Part shown: piece by piece, positions 1-5,981 of the stretch | How the letters are laid out: every line of letters starts with the position of its first letter | How positions within the stretch are numbered: position 1 is the first letter of the stretch | Origin: Patescibacteria group bacterium | GTDB taxonomy: Bacteria; Patescibacteriota; Saccharimonadia; Saccharimonadales; CAIOMD01 | DNA length: 7,806 bases | Assembly: GCA_025453305.1 (NCBI GenBank) | Contig: JALOQO010000021.1 | Coordinates: forward strand, 1-7,806 | Direction of reading: 5' to 3' | Made by a program: the position numbers and the translations under genes | Notes under the pieces: generated by a model | The model's database searches: none | Told to the model about the DNA's origin: nothing | Seen by the model: the letters and a program-made list of their open reading frames with translations, nothing else

Positions 1-130
1 CCTCGTATCTTATTGGATTGGTTTTGCCACACTGTGGGCAGAATGGATACTTACCGCCAAATATGGCATTTTTGAGATACTTTCGTATCTTTGCTTCACT
101 TGGTATTTGCCTTAGGTTGTACATGTCCAT
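1..130 (-). CDS. Transposase N-terminus with zinc ribbon, IS1595-like (partial, runs off left edge)
   Basis: Read on the minus strand from the ATG at 130, the frame stays open to the window edge for 43 codons. The start is supported by a strong Shine-Dalgarno AAGGAGA at 142-136, six bases before the ATG. The peptide begins MDMYNLRQIPSEAKIRKYLK and contains a CPQC pair near residues 31-34 in the context KYPFCPQCGK, the first half of a zinc ribbon. A short helical N-terminus followed by a C-x2-C knuckle is how IS1595/ISXO2-type DDE transposases begin; the catalytic domain would lie outside the window. I infer the family from this short stretch only, so another zinc-ribbon protein remains possible. 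The gene diverges from the helicase gene. No insertion-sequence end or target duplication could be proved; a near-palindrome GGTTTAGATAACC at 164-176 is the only candidate for a terminal sequence. Confidence 0.55.
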   Translation of the reverse strand, partial: MDMYNLRQIPSEAKIRKYLKNAIFGGKYPFCPQCGKTNPIRYE

Positions 131-189
131 AATTGTCTCCTTTTCTATGGATTTGTACCAACTGGTTTAGATAACCCGTGTAAAAATAT

Positions 190-218
190 TTGAATTATTT
201 TATCAAGTGTGCTATAAT
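190..218 (+). promoter_or_regulatory. Promoter of the DEAD-box helicase gene
   Basis: A TTGAAT -35 hexamer (190-195, four of six consensus bases) lies exactly 17 bp before a perfect TATAAT -10 (213-218). The -10 is extended by TG one base upstream (TGCTATAAT, 210-218). This is the best sigma-70-type promoter in the window. Transcription would start near 225, giving a leader of about 100 nt. Confidence 0.75.
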
Positions 219-261
219 TATATTTGAATTGTAAATTGAATCCAAGAAATAGGTAAATAGA

Positions 262-294
262 AATATTCTGGGCTTCAGTAGCAATCAGAATATT
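262..294 (+). promoter_or_regulatory. 5'-leader hairpin upstream of the helicase
   Basis: AATATTCTG (262-270) is perfectly complementary to CAGAATATT (286-294), and a G-U pair (271/285) can extend the stem to 10 bp. The loop contains a further possible 3-bp stem GCT/AGC (272-274 with 280-282). It lies inside the predicted leader, 13 nt before the Shine-Dalgarno AAAGGA. There is no following U-tract, so it is not an intrinsic terminator. A structured leader on an RNA helicase message could make its expression depend on temperature or on the helicase itself; this role is inference. Confidence 0.5.
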
Positions 295-307
295 ATATAA
301 ATACCAT

Positions 308-313
308 AAAGGA
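308..313 (+). promoter_or_regulatory. Ribosome binding site of the helicase gene
   Basis: AAAGGA ends 10 nt before the ATG at 324, with a T-rich spacer. It supports the chosen start and is notable because most other genes in this window lack a Shine-Dalgarno site. Confidence 0.65.
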
Positions 314-323
314 TTCTTTTTTT

Positions 324-1529
324 ATGCCCTATTATCAACGAAATCGCCGCGGACCAAGCGGTTCATTTGGTGGCCCCGGCCGCTCTTTTAAACAAACAAA
401 AAGACCTAGCAAACGAAGGTCTGGTGAGTATATAGACCCATCTAAGTTCATAAAAGCCGCCAAAGCTGTTAGCATAGAACCCTACACACCCAAACATAAG
501 TTTGACGATTTTAATATCAACAATGTTATAAAGGCAAACTTATTAAAAAATGGCTATATAACACCTACAGCCATACAAGACCAATCTATACCTCACGGTA
601 TAGAAGGTTATGATATTGTTGGAGTCGCAAATACCGGTACCGGAAAAACCGCCGCTTTTGGTATCCCTGTTATACATAATGCAATGAAATTCAATGATGC
701 CTACGGACTGATAGTTGCCCCTACACGCGAACTTGCTCAACAAATTGAACAAGAGCTTATAAAAATCGGTAGAAATAGTGGCTTAAGAGGAGCTCTACTT
801 ATCGGCGGTACACCAATGAACCCTCAATTAAGGCAACTTAAAGATAAGCCTAAAATTATTATCGGAACGCCAGGTAGAATAAAAGATCACCTGCAACGAG
901 GATCTCTAAAACTTAGCCATATAAACATGGTGGTACTAGACGAGGTTGATAGAATGCTAGATATGGGATTTTTACCTGATGTAACAACAATACTTAAAGA
1001 GACCTCTAGGGAACGGCAAAGTTATTTCTTTTCGGCTACACTAGACGCAAGAGTTAAAGGCTTACTTACTACTTACGCCCCTAAACACATTACAGTATCT
1101 GTTAAAACTACAGACACAGCCGATAGCGTAGAGCAAGATGTCGTAAAATACAGTGCAAGTTCACATAAAATAGAACAATTGCATGATATATTAATAAATC
1201 ATAACGAAATCAAGGTAATAATATTTGACGAAACACAGCGGAGTGTTGAAAGACTGCAAAAAGAACTAGTTGCTAGAGGTTTTAAGGCAAATTCTATACA
1301 CGGCGGTAAAAGCCAAGGCCAACGAAAAAGAGCCTTAGACCAGTTTAAGTCTAACCAGTTTTCTATACTTGTAGCAACCGATGTAGCGGCCCGTGGTATT
1401 GATGTACCCGATGTTACACATGTAATAAATTACTCCGTACCACAGACATATGATGATTATGTGCACCGCATTGGCAGGGCGGGACGAGCCGGTAAAACCG
1501 GTAAAGCACTTACATTTATTCCTAGCTAA
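324..1529 (+). CDS. DEAD-box ATP-dependent RNA helicase
   Basis: A cytoplasmic superfamily 2 RNA helicase that unwinds or remodels RNA using ATP, typically in ribosome assembly, RNA decay or cold adaptation. All core motifs are visible in order: Q motif with PTAIQ (81-85), motif I ANTGTGKT (102-109), Ia PTRELAQ (133-139), Ib TPGR (182-185), motif II DEVD (206-209, in place of the usual DEAD), III SAT (237-239), V ATDVAARGID (351-360) and VI HRIGRAGR (381-388). The first 35 residues are basic and Gly/Ser/Arg-rich, a likely RNA-binding tail at the N-terminus. The protein stops 13 residues after motif VI, so it has no C-terminal accessory domain such as the E. coli DbpA or CsdA extensions; RhlE-like proteins are the nearest type. 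The start has a Shine-Dalgarno and an upstream promoter. The 3' end overlaps mgtE by 8 bp tail to tail. The family call is certain; the exact orthologue is not. Confidence 0.95.
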   Translation: MPYYQRNRRGPSGSFGGPGRSFKQTKRPSKRRSGEYIDPSKFIKAAKAVSIEPYTPKHKFDDFNINNVIKANLLKNGYITPTAIQDQSIPHGIEGYDIVGVANTGTGKTAAFGIPVIHNAMKFNDAYGLIVAPTRELAQQIEQELIKIGRNSGLRGALLIGGTPMNPQLRQLKDKPKIIIGTPGRIKDHLQRGSLKLSHINMVVLDEVDRMLDMGFLPDVTTILKETSRERQSYFFSATLDARVKGLLTTYAPKHITVSVKTTDTADSVEQDVVKYSASSHKIEQLHDILINHNEIKVIIFDETQRSVERLQKELVARGFKANSIHGGKSQGQRKRALDQFKSNQFSILVATDVAARGIDVPDVTHVINYSVPQTYDDYVHRIGRAGRAGKTGKALTFIPS

Positions 1530-2811
1530 GTATAATTGTTGCCAGTCCTAAAAATGATAAGAATCCAAGAACATCTGTAGCCGTAGTTATAAAAATACTT
1601 GCACTAGTTGCAGGATCTTTACCCAGCCTAGACATAATCAGAGGTATAAGAGTACCAAAAAATGTAGCAACAATAAGATTAAATATCATTGATAATGCAA
1701 GTACGACAGCAATTTTTATATCCTGATTTAATAAAATCGAAACAATGGCTACTACTACCCCTACTATTATTCCATTTAATAAACCAGCCCCGACTTCGTT
1801 TCGCACAATTGGCCAGGCGGTTTTTAAATTTACTTGTCGTAAAGCAATACCGCGAACCACTACGGCTAGTGTTTGAGTACCAGCATTACCTCCCATGCCG
1901 GCAACAATAGGCATATAAACGGCTAAAATCACAAATGCCGCCAGTATATCTTCGAATAAAGCTACTGTAAAAGCTGCCAAGAACGATGTAGCGAGGTTAA
2001 TAATAAGCCACTTGTAACGATACTTGACCTTGGTGCGAACACCGTCTGACACAGCCTCTTCATCGCTTATACCCGCATAGTCATACAACGATGCGCCCTC
2101 GCTACTTCTTAAGAGTTGAAGCGCGTCATCCGAATATATTATTCCTATAACATCATGGTTATCGTTAAGCACTGCAATTTTATTATGTGGATGTGAGTGA
2201 AACTTATTTATAACATCATTGTGATTAGCCAAATAGGATATAGCCGGCATTCTTTTAATGTACTTTACGATTTTTTCATTTTTATGGGCAAATCCCAGTT
2301 CGTGACCGGGTAAAAAACCAGCTAGTTTTCCATTGTTAATTACCACTATAACAGGTGGCCGCCCGGTTCGCTTTTCGTGATTACGAAACTTTATAGCGGT
2401 TTCTTCTATGGTAGAATTAATTTCTACCTGAATATAATCTAAAGTCATTAAACCAGCGGCCGACCTAGAGTCAAACTTTAACAGTGTTGATATAGAATCT
2501 TTTAAATCTACGCTAAGCAGCGTCAGAACAGTATCGCGTTTTTTGGGTTGAATAATTTGTAATATATCCGTAGCTTCGTCGGGGTCTAGGGCTTCTAGAA
2601 GCGGAATTAAATCTATTGATGGTACTTTTTGTAATATATCCTTTTTTACATTTGAGGTTACAGACCTTATTAGTTCTACCTGTTGATCGGTACTTAAACT
2701 TTTAAATAGTTCTGCTCTTTTGTTTTTATAAAAAAGTACATCACTTAAAATTATGGGGTTAATTGAACTGAACGGGTTTACGAGATTAATTTTTTTTAGT
2801 TTATTAAACAT
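1522..2811 (-). CDS. mgtE: Magnesium transporter MgtE
   Basis: A membrane Mg2+ channel whose cytosolic domains sense Mg2+ and close the pore. From the ATG at 2811 it is 429 residues. The N-terminal helical MgtE domain (about 10-115) is followed by two CBS domains (about 120-245), a linker/plug helix, and five predicted membrane segments (about 267-428). Diagnostic residues are the pore loop MPIVAGMGGNAGTQT (300-314) and the last segment with DPATSAS and TTATDVLGF, whose aspartates match the conserved pore Mg2+ ligands of the family. The frame stays open upstream to a TTG at 2850 and an ATG at 2844. I prefer 2811 because a -10 box at 2830-2825 would start transcription downstream of both, and the upstream residues add nothing to the domain. 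No Shine-Dalgarno is seen at any of these starts, and no Mg2+ riboswitch fits in the gap. It lies 66 bp downstream of the XRE gene on the same strand. Confidence 0.93.
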   Translation of the reverse strand: MFNKLKKINLVNPFSSINPIILSDVLFYKNKRAELFKSLSTDQQVELIRSVTSNVKKDILQKVPSIDLIPLLEALDPDEATDILQIIQPKKRDTVLTLLSVDLKDSISTLLKFDSRSAAGLMTLDYIQVEINSTIEETAIKFRNHEKRTGRPPVIVVINNGKLAGFLPGHELGFAHKNEKIVKYIKRMPAISYLANHNDVINKFHSHPHNKIAVLNDNHDVIGIIYSDDALQLLRSSEGASLYDYAGISDEEAVSDGVRTKVKYRYKWLIINLATSFLAAFTVALFEDILAAFVILAVYMPIVAGMGGNAGTQTLAVVVRGIALRQVNLKTAWPIVRNEVGAGLLNGIIVGVVVAIVSILLNQDIKIAVVLALSMIFNLIVATFFGTLIPLIMSRLGKDPATSASIFITTATDVLGFLSFLGLATIILS

Positions 2812-2824
2812 AAGCTTGATAGTA

Positions 2825-2834
2825 ATTATATCAA
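2825..2834 (-). promoter_or_regulatory. Extended -10 promoter of mgtE
   Basis: On the minus strand the sequence TTGATATAAT carries a perfect TATAAT (2830-2825) with the TG extension. No good -35 is visible, which extended -10 promoters tolerate. The start site would be near 2818, leaving a leader of only about 7 nt before the ATG at 2811. Confidence 0.5.
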
Positions 2835-2877
2835 TTCGTAGCATATACAACTAAAAAATTTTGGCGATTTGGTTATA

Positions 2878-3417
2878 TTATTTTGATTCTTTTTTATTAT
2901 CCGACGAATCTAACATTTTTTGTTGTTTTTTGGATTCATTAATAGTTTGAGTTAGTACTTCTAATAAGGATTCAGCGTGAGTAAGACTCATACCTATTCT
3001 AGAGACAGCAACCGTGTGGTCTTCGGCACCAAGAGATTGCAAGAAATTTATAACTACACCATAGCGATTTGATTTAATATGAACCATATCGGTATATAAA
3101 ACTCTAGCATCTCCAGCGGTAACAAATGCTTTTTGTACCACACCGGATTCGTCGGCATAAATGCTACCGGTGCCGGTTTTGTCTTGTTTGTAACCGGCTA
3201 GTTCCCATAGGTTTAAGGCCTCGTCATCCTTAAGGGCAAAATGGCTAATTAATAATAAGACCAGGTCTTCACTTGGTTGTTGTAATCCTGACTCGATAGA
3301 TTCTAGTAATAATGGATCGGCCTCTACGGCGCCGGAAACATCAAAAAGAGATTCTTTGGCTTTAATCCTAATTTCTTTAAATTTTTTTCCAAAATTCTGA
3401 TATGGCTGTTTTTTCAT
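2878..3417 (-). CDS. XRE-family HTH regulator with C-terminal DUF3467-like domain
   Basis: A probable DNA-binding regulator of 179 residues. Residues 9-73 fit a Cro/C1-type helix-turn-helix: GKKFKEIRIKAKESLFDVSG, then a recognition region ending in IESGLQQPSEDLVLLL, although the usual Q-T/S in the second helix is replaced by SLFDVS. Residues about 105-160 (YTDMVHIKSNRYGVVINF, a short loop, then AVSRIGMSLTHAESLLEVL) resemble DUF3467, small domains with a 'VxxSxxxFxLdF ... RIxMSPxHAKxLL' pattern and no well-established function. The tail is lysine-rich. A GGAG lies 12 nt before the ATG, rather far, and a -10 box lies further upstream. The gene diverges from murB across 75 bp, so it may repress itself and control the murB-rel operon; this is inference. 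mgtE follows on the same strand and may be partly cotranscribed. The domain assignment for the C-terminal part is by pattern memory and moderate. Confidence 0.8.
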   Translation of the reverse strand: MKKQPYQNFGKKFKEIRIKAKESLFDVSGAVEADPLLLESIESGLQQPSEDLVLLLISHFALKDDEALNLWELAGYKQDKTGTGSIYADESGVVQKAFVTAGDARVLYTDMVHIKSNRYGVVINFLQSLGAEDHTVAVSRIGMSLTHAESLLEVLTQTINESKKQQKMLDSSDNKKESK

Positions 3418-3440
3418 ATTGTATCGTTACTCCGCTGTTG

Positions 3441-3472
3441 TTATTCAATTATACTACAGTAAATTATTCAAT
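3441..3472. repeat. Direct repeat TTATTCAAT x2, candidate operator between the XRE gene and murB
   Basis: The 9-mer TTATTCAAT occurs exactly at 3441-3449 and 3464-3472, 23 bp apart start to start, about two helical turns. The first copy overlaps the XRE gene's -10 box and predicted start site; the second lies over the region where the XRE -35 would be and just before the murB -10. The position suits an operator for the XRE protein encoded next door. Function is inferred; AT-rich sequence makes chance repeats more likely. Confidence 0.4.
3448..3453 (-). promoter_or_regulatory. -10 box of the XRE regulator gene
   Basis: A perfect TATAAT on the minus strand (3453-3448) predicts a start near 3441 and a leader of about 24 nt containing GGAG. 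No convincing -35 hexamer is seen at 16-18 bp. Confidence 0.5.
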
Positions 3473-3480
3473 GCATAGGA

Positions 3481-3486
3481 TATACT
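3481..3486 (+). promoter_or_regulatory. -10 box of murB, predicted leaderless start
   Basis: TATACT (five of six consensus bases) ends six bases before the murB ATG at 3493, so transcription would begin at or next to the A of the start codon. The -35 is weak. An AGGA at 3477-3480 lies 12 nt before the ATG and overlaps this promoter, so it can act as a Shine-Dalgarno only if transcription starts further upstream. Confidence 0.5.
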
Positions 3487-3492
3487 AAATAT

Positions 3493-4509
3493 ATGGCACT
3501 AAACATTACTTACGATCAACCATTGGCTAATCACACTACTATGAAGTTGGGCGGAAATGCCAAGTATTTTGTAGAGATTACCAACGAGGATGAGTTAATA
3601 CAGGCTGTCGAATTCGCTAAATCTAAAAACTCATCAATAATAACTATTGGCGATGGTTCAAACACTATTTTTAAGGATGGCGGGTTTGATGGTTTAGTTA
3701 TTCATAACTGTATAAAAGGTATGGAAGTCGATCAAAACGGCATGGTGTCGGCTAAGGCGGGAGTAAATTGGGATGAATTAGTTAAACAAACGGCTGACAA
3801 GAACCTAGCCGGAATAGAAGCTTTGTCATTGATTCCGGGTACGGTTGGGGGCGCACCGGTCAATAATATTGGAGCATATGGTCAAGAAGTTTCACAGTCT
3901 ATTGTAGAAATAACGGCATTCGACACGAAAAGATCAGCTTTTTTAGATCTTACAAATGTTGAATGTCAGTTTGGATACAGAAGTAGCATATTTAAAAATA
4001 GCTTGCATGGTAGATTTATAATTACTCAGATTAAATTACAGTTAACAGTGGCCAATAATTACCAACCGCCTAATTATGGGTCGCTAACAACTGCTCTAGA
4101 CGACCAAAAACTCACAAATCCATCAGTAAATGATGTTAGAAATGTAGTTTGTCATATTAGAGAATCTAAACTTCCAGATCCAAAAAATATACCGAATTGT
4201 GGTTCGTTTTTTAAAAACCCTATTGTACCAAAAGCGCTATGCGAAGCCCTGGTTAATTCGTACCCTGATATGCCCTATTTTAATAACCCCAAAGGTTACA
4301 AATTAGCAGCAGCTTGGCTTATAGATAAAGCTGGTTTAAAAGGCTATTCTAAAGACGGTATTAGGATATACGAAAAACAAGCTCTGGTTTTGGTAAATGA
4401 CGGTACAAGATCTTTTAAGGCATTAGAAAATATGTATAAATTTATCCAGGATAAGGTTAATGAAAAGTTTGGTGTATCACTAGAACCCGAACCAGAGATA
4501 ATTGAATGA
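3493..4509 (+). CDS. murB: UDP-N-acetylenolpyruvoylglucosamine reductase (MurB)
   Basis: A cytoplasmic FAD- and NADPH-dependent enzyme that reduces the enolpyruvyl group made by MurA to give UDP-N-acetylmuramate, the second step of peptidoglycan precursor synthesis. At 338 residues it is close to E. coli MurB. The FAD-binding part shows NHTTMKLGG (13-21), GDGSN (53-57) and PGTVGGAPVNNIGAYGQE (115-132). FGYRSSIFK (160-168) and GSFFKNP (237-243, with the proton-donor serine at 238) follow, and the protein ends with LEPEPEII (330-337), which carries the catalytic glutamate region. The E. coli-like length and FGYRxSIFK segment suggest a type I MurB. The start is fixed because the next ATG lies inside a conserved motif. 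Its TGA stop overlaps the rel ATG (ATGA), so the two genes form an operon with likely translational coupling. It diverges from the XRE regulator gene. Confidence 0.97.
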   Translation: MALNITYDQPLANHTTMKLGGNAKYFVEITNEDELIQAVEFAKSKNSSIITIGDGSNTIFKDGGFDGLVIHNCIKGMEVDQNGMVSAKAGVNWDELVKQTADKNLAGIEALSLIPGTVGGAPVNNIGAYGQEVSQSIVEITAFDTKRSAFLDLTNVECQFGYRSSIFKNSLHGRFIITQIKLQLTVANNYQPPNYGSLTTALDDQKLTNPSVNDVRNVVCHIRESKLPDPKNIPNCGSFFKNPIVPKALCEALVNSYPDMPYFNNPKGYKLAAAWLIDKAGLKGYSKDGIRIYEKQALVLVNDGTRSFKALENMYKFIQDKVNEKFGVSLEPEPEIIE

Positions 4510-5981
4510 TTACCTCTAAGAGTAGTTTTCTAAAATTTGCCAAAGACAAAGTTGATGGTTTGAGCGGGTTTGAAATAAACTTGATAGACAAAGCGTACGA
4601 TTTTGCTAAGGTGGCTCACGAAGGCCAACTAAGAGCAAGTGGCAAACCATATTTTACCGGTCATTGTGTACCGGTTGCCGTTCATATTATTGAACTAGGT
4701 ATGGATAGTCATATGATTGTAGCGGCCCTGCTACACGACACCATAGAAGACACCGATATTACGGTAGATATTATCGAAAAGGAATTTAATAAAGATGTTG
4801 CCAACCTAGTAGGGGGAGTGAGCAAACTTGGACACCTAAAGTATCGTGGGAACGAAAGGCATGTAGAGAGTCTAAGAAAGTTTTTTGTATCAAGCGCAAA
4901 GGATGTAAGAGTAGTAATCCTTAAGCTAGCAGATAGATGGCATAATTTGGAAACTCTTAAATTTTTACCAGCCGATAAGCAAAAACGGATAGCCCTAGAA
5001 AGCATAATGATACATGCTCCCTTGGCGTCTAGGCTTGGTATGGGTAAATTAGTAAATACAATTAATGACCTCGCGTTCCCTTATGCATATCCAGAAGAAT
5101 TTTTAAAAACAAAAAAATTAATGGACTACAAGCTTAAAAAAGCAGAAGGCACAATTAAAAAAATGTATCGTGATTTGCTTTTTGATGTATCTAGGGAGCT
5201 TGGTTATTCTCCTAAAATTGATAAAAGAATTAAAGGAACCTACAGTTTATATAGAAAACTTGATAGAAAAAACTGGAACGAAGATGAAATATTCGATTTA
5301 GTAGCGTTAAGGGTAATCACCCACTCTATTAGTGATTGTTATCAAGCGCTAGGTGCTGTACATACTCACTGGAAACCGGTACCCGGTAGAGTTAAAGATT
5401 ACATCGCCGTACCCAAACCAAACGGCTATCAAAGCCTTCATACTGCTGTTTTTAGTGGCGATGGGCCGATAGTAGAAATACAGGTTAGAACCGAGCAAAT
5501 GCATGAATTTAACGAATACGGTATCGCTAGTCACCATAGTTACAAGAACCGTTCTTTACAAAGAGGTATAAATAAAGAAACCTTTGCCTGGATTGAACAG
5601 TTAAGAGAATATCAAGCAGCCGATGTTTCACCTAATGATTATCTTAAAAGGCTAAAAACTGATTTTTTCCAGGATAGAATTTTTGTATTTACCCCAAAGG
5701 GTGATGTGATTGATTTGCCAGAAGGGTCAACAATTATTGACTTTGCTTATGCTGTCCATAGCGAAATTGGCTCCCACGCAATAGGCGGTAAAATAAATGG
5801 GAAATATATGGCCCTTAAAAGTACTTTGCAAAGTGGAGATATTGTAGAAATAGACACAAGCCCAAAAGCTAAACCAAGTGATAAGTGGCTAGAGATGAGT
5901 ATTACATCTTATGCCCAGAATCGCATAAGAAAGTCAGTCAAAAAAAGAAGCTTATTGGGGCTTGTCAGAAGGCAAAGGTAG
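4506..5981 (+). CDS. rel: Short RelA/SpoT homologue, (p)ppGpp synthetase/hydrolase (HD-SYN-TGS)
   Basis: A stringent-response enzyme that makes and degrades (p)ppGpp. The hydrolase domain is intact: GHCVPVA (His53), LLHDTIEDTD (His77, Asp78, Glu81, Asp82), GGVSKL (103-108) and KLADRWHNL (140-148, Asp143). The synthetase domain has RIKGTYSLYRKL (241-252), GRVKDYIAVPKPNGYQSLHT (294-313, Asp298) and EIQVRTEQMH (324-333, Glu324). The RVKD motif is the RxKD form of bifunctional Rel enzymes, not the ExDD of monofunctional RelA. A TGS domain follows (about 391-452). The protein then ends in a basic tail at 491 residues, whereas full-length Rel proteins have about 700-750 and carry helical, zinc-finger or conserved-cysteine, and ACT domains that contact the ribosome and set activity. 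No remnant of these is seen: the DNA beyond is antisense to glyA. The start overlaps the murB stop by 4 bp; only a weak AGAG precedes it. The 3' end overlaps glyA by 30 bp. Confidence 0.95.
   Translation: MITSKSSFLKFAKDKVDGLSGFEINLIDKAYDFAKVAHEGQLRASGKPYFTGHCVPVAVHIIELGMDSHMIVAALLHDTIEDTDITVDIIEKEFNKDVANLVGGVSKLGHLKYRGNERHVESLRKFFVSSAKDVRVVILKLADRWHNLETLKFLPADKQKRIALESIMIHAPLASRLGMGKLVNTINDLAFPYAYPEEFLKTKKLMDYKLKKAEGTIKKMYRDLLFDVSRELGYSPKIDKRIKGTYSLYRKLDRKNWNEDEIFDLVALRVITHSISDCYQALGAVHTHWKPVPGRVKDYIAVPKPNGYQSLHTAVFSGDGPIVEIQVRTEQMHEFNEYGIASHHSYKNRSLQRGINKETFAWIEQLREYQAADVSPNDYLKRLKTDFFQDRIFVFTPKGDVIDLPEGSTIIDFAYAVHSEIGSHAIGGKINGKYMALKSTLQSGDIVEIDTSPKAKPSDKWLEMSITSYAQNRIRKSVKKRSLLGLVRRQR

Noticed and set aside
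190..241. Three TTGAAT copies (190, 224, 236) as a repeat array
   Set aside because: Short words in AT-rich intergenic DNA with irregular spacing; one is the -35 hexamer, and the others are likely chance.
262..294. Hairpin read as an intrinsic terminator for a gene upstream
   Set aside because: The stem is AT-rich, no run of T follows directly, and no plus-strand gene lies upstream within the window.
1689..1910. Plus-strand open frame of 73 codons opposite mgtE
   Set aside because: Antisense to the conserved membrane part of MgtE, no ribosome binding site or domain.
2812..2850. Longer mgtE reading frame starting at TTG 2850 or ATG 2844
   Set aside because: Neither has a Shine-Dalgarno, the added residues match no part of the MgtE domain, and a perfect extended -10 box lies inside the added stretch, so a transcript from it would begin after both codons.
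4507..4509. Possible TGA recoding as in Gracilibacteria/Absconditabacteria
   Set aside because: No in-frame TGA occurs inside any of the genes, and the TGA ending murB falls right after the conserved C-terminal motif, so the standard bacterial code fits.
4709..5005. Minus-strand open frame of 98 codons within rel
   Set aside because: It lies opposite the conserved HD hydrolase motifs of rel; its Ser/Leu-rich product resembles no known family.
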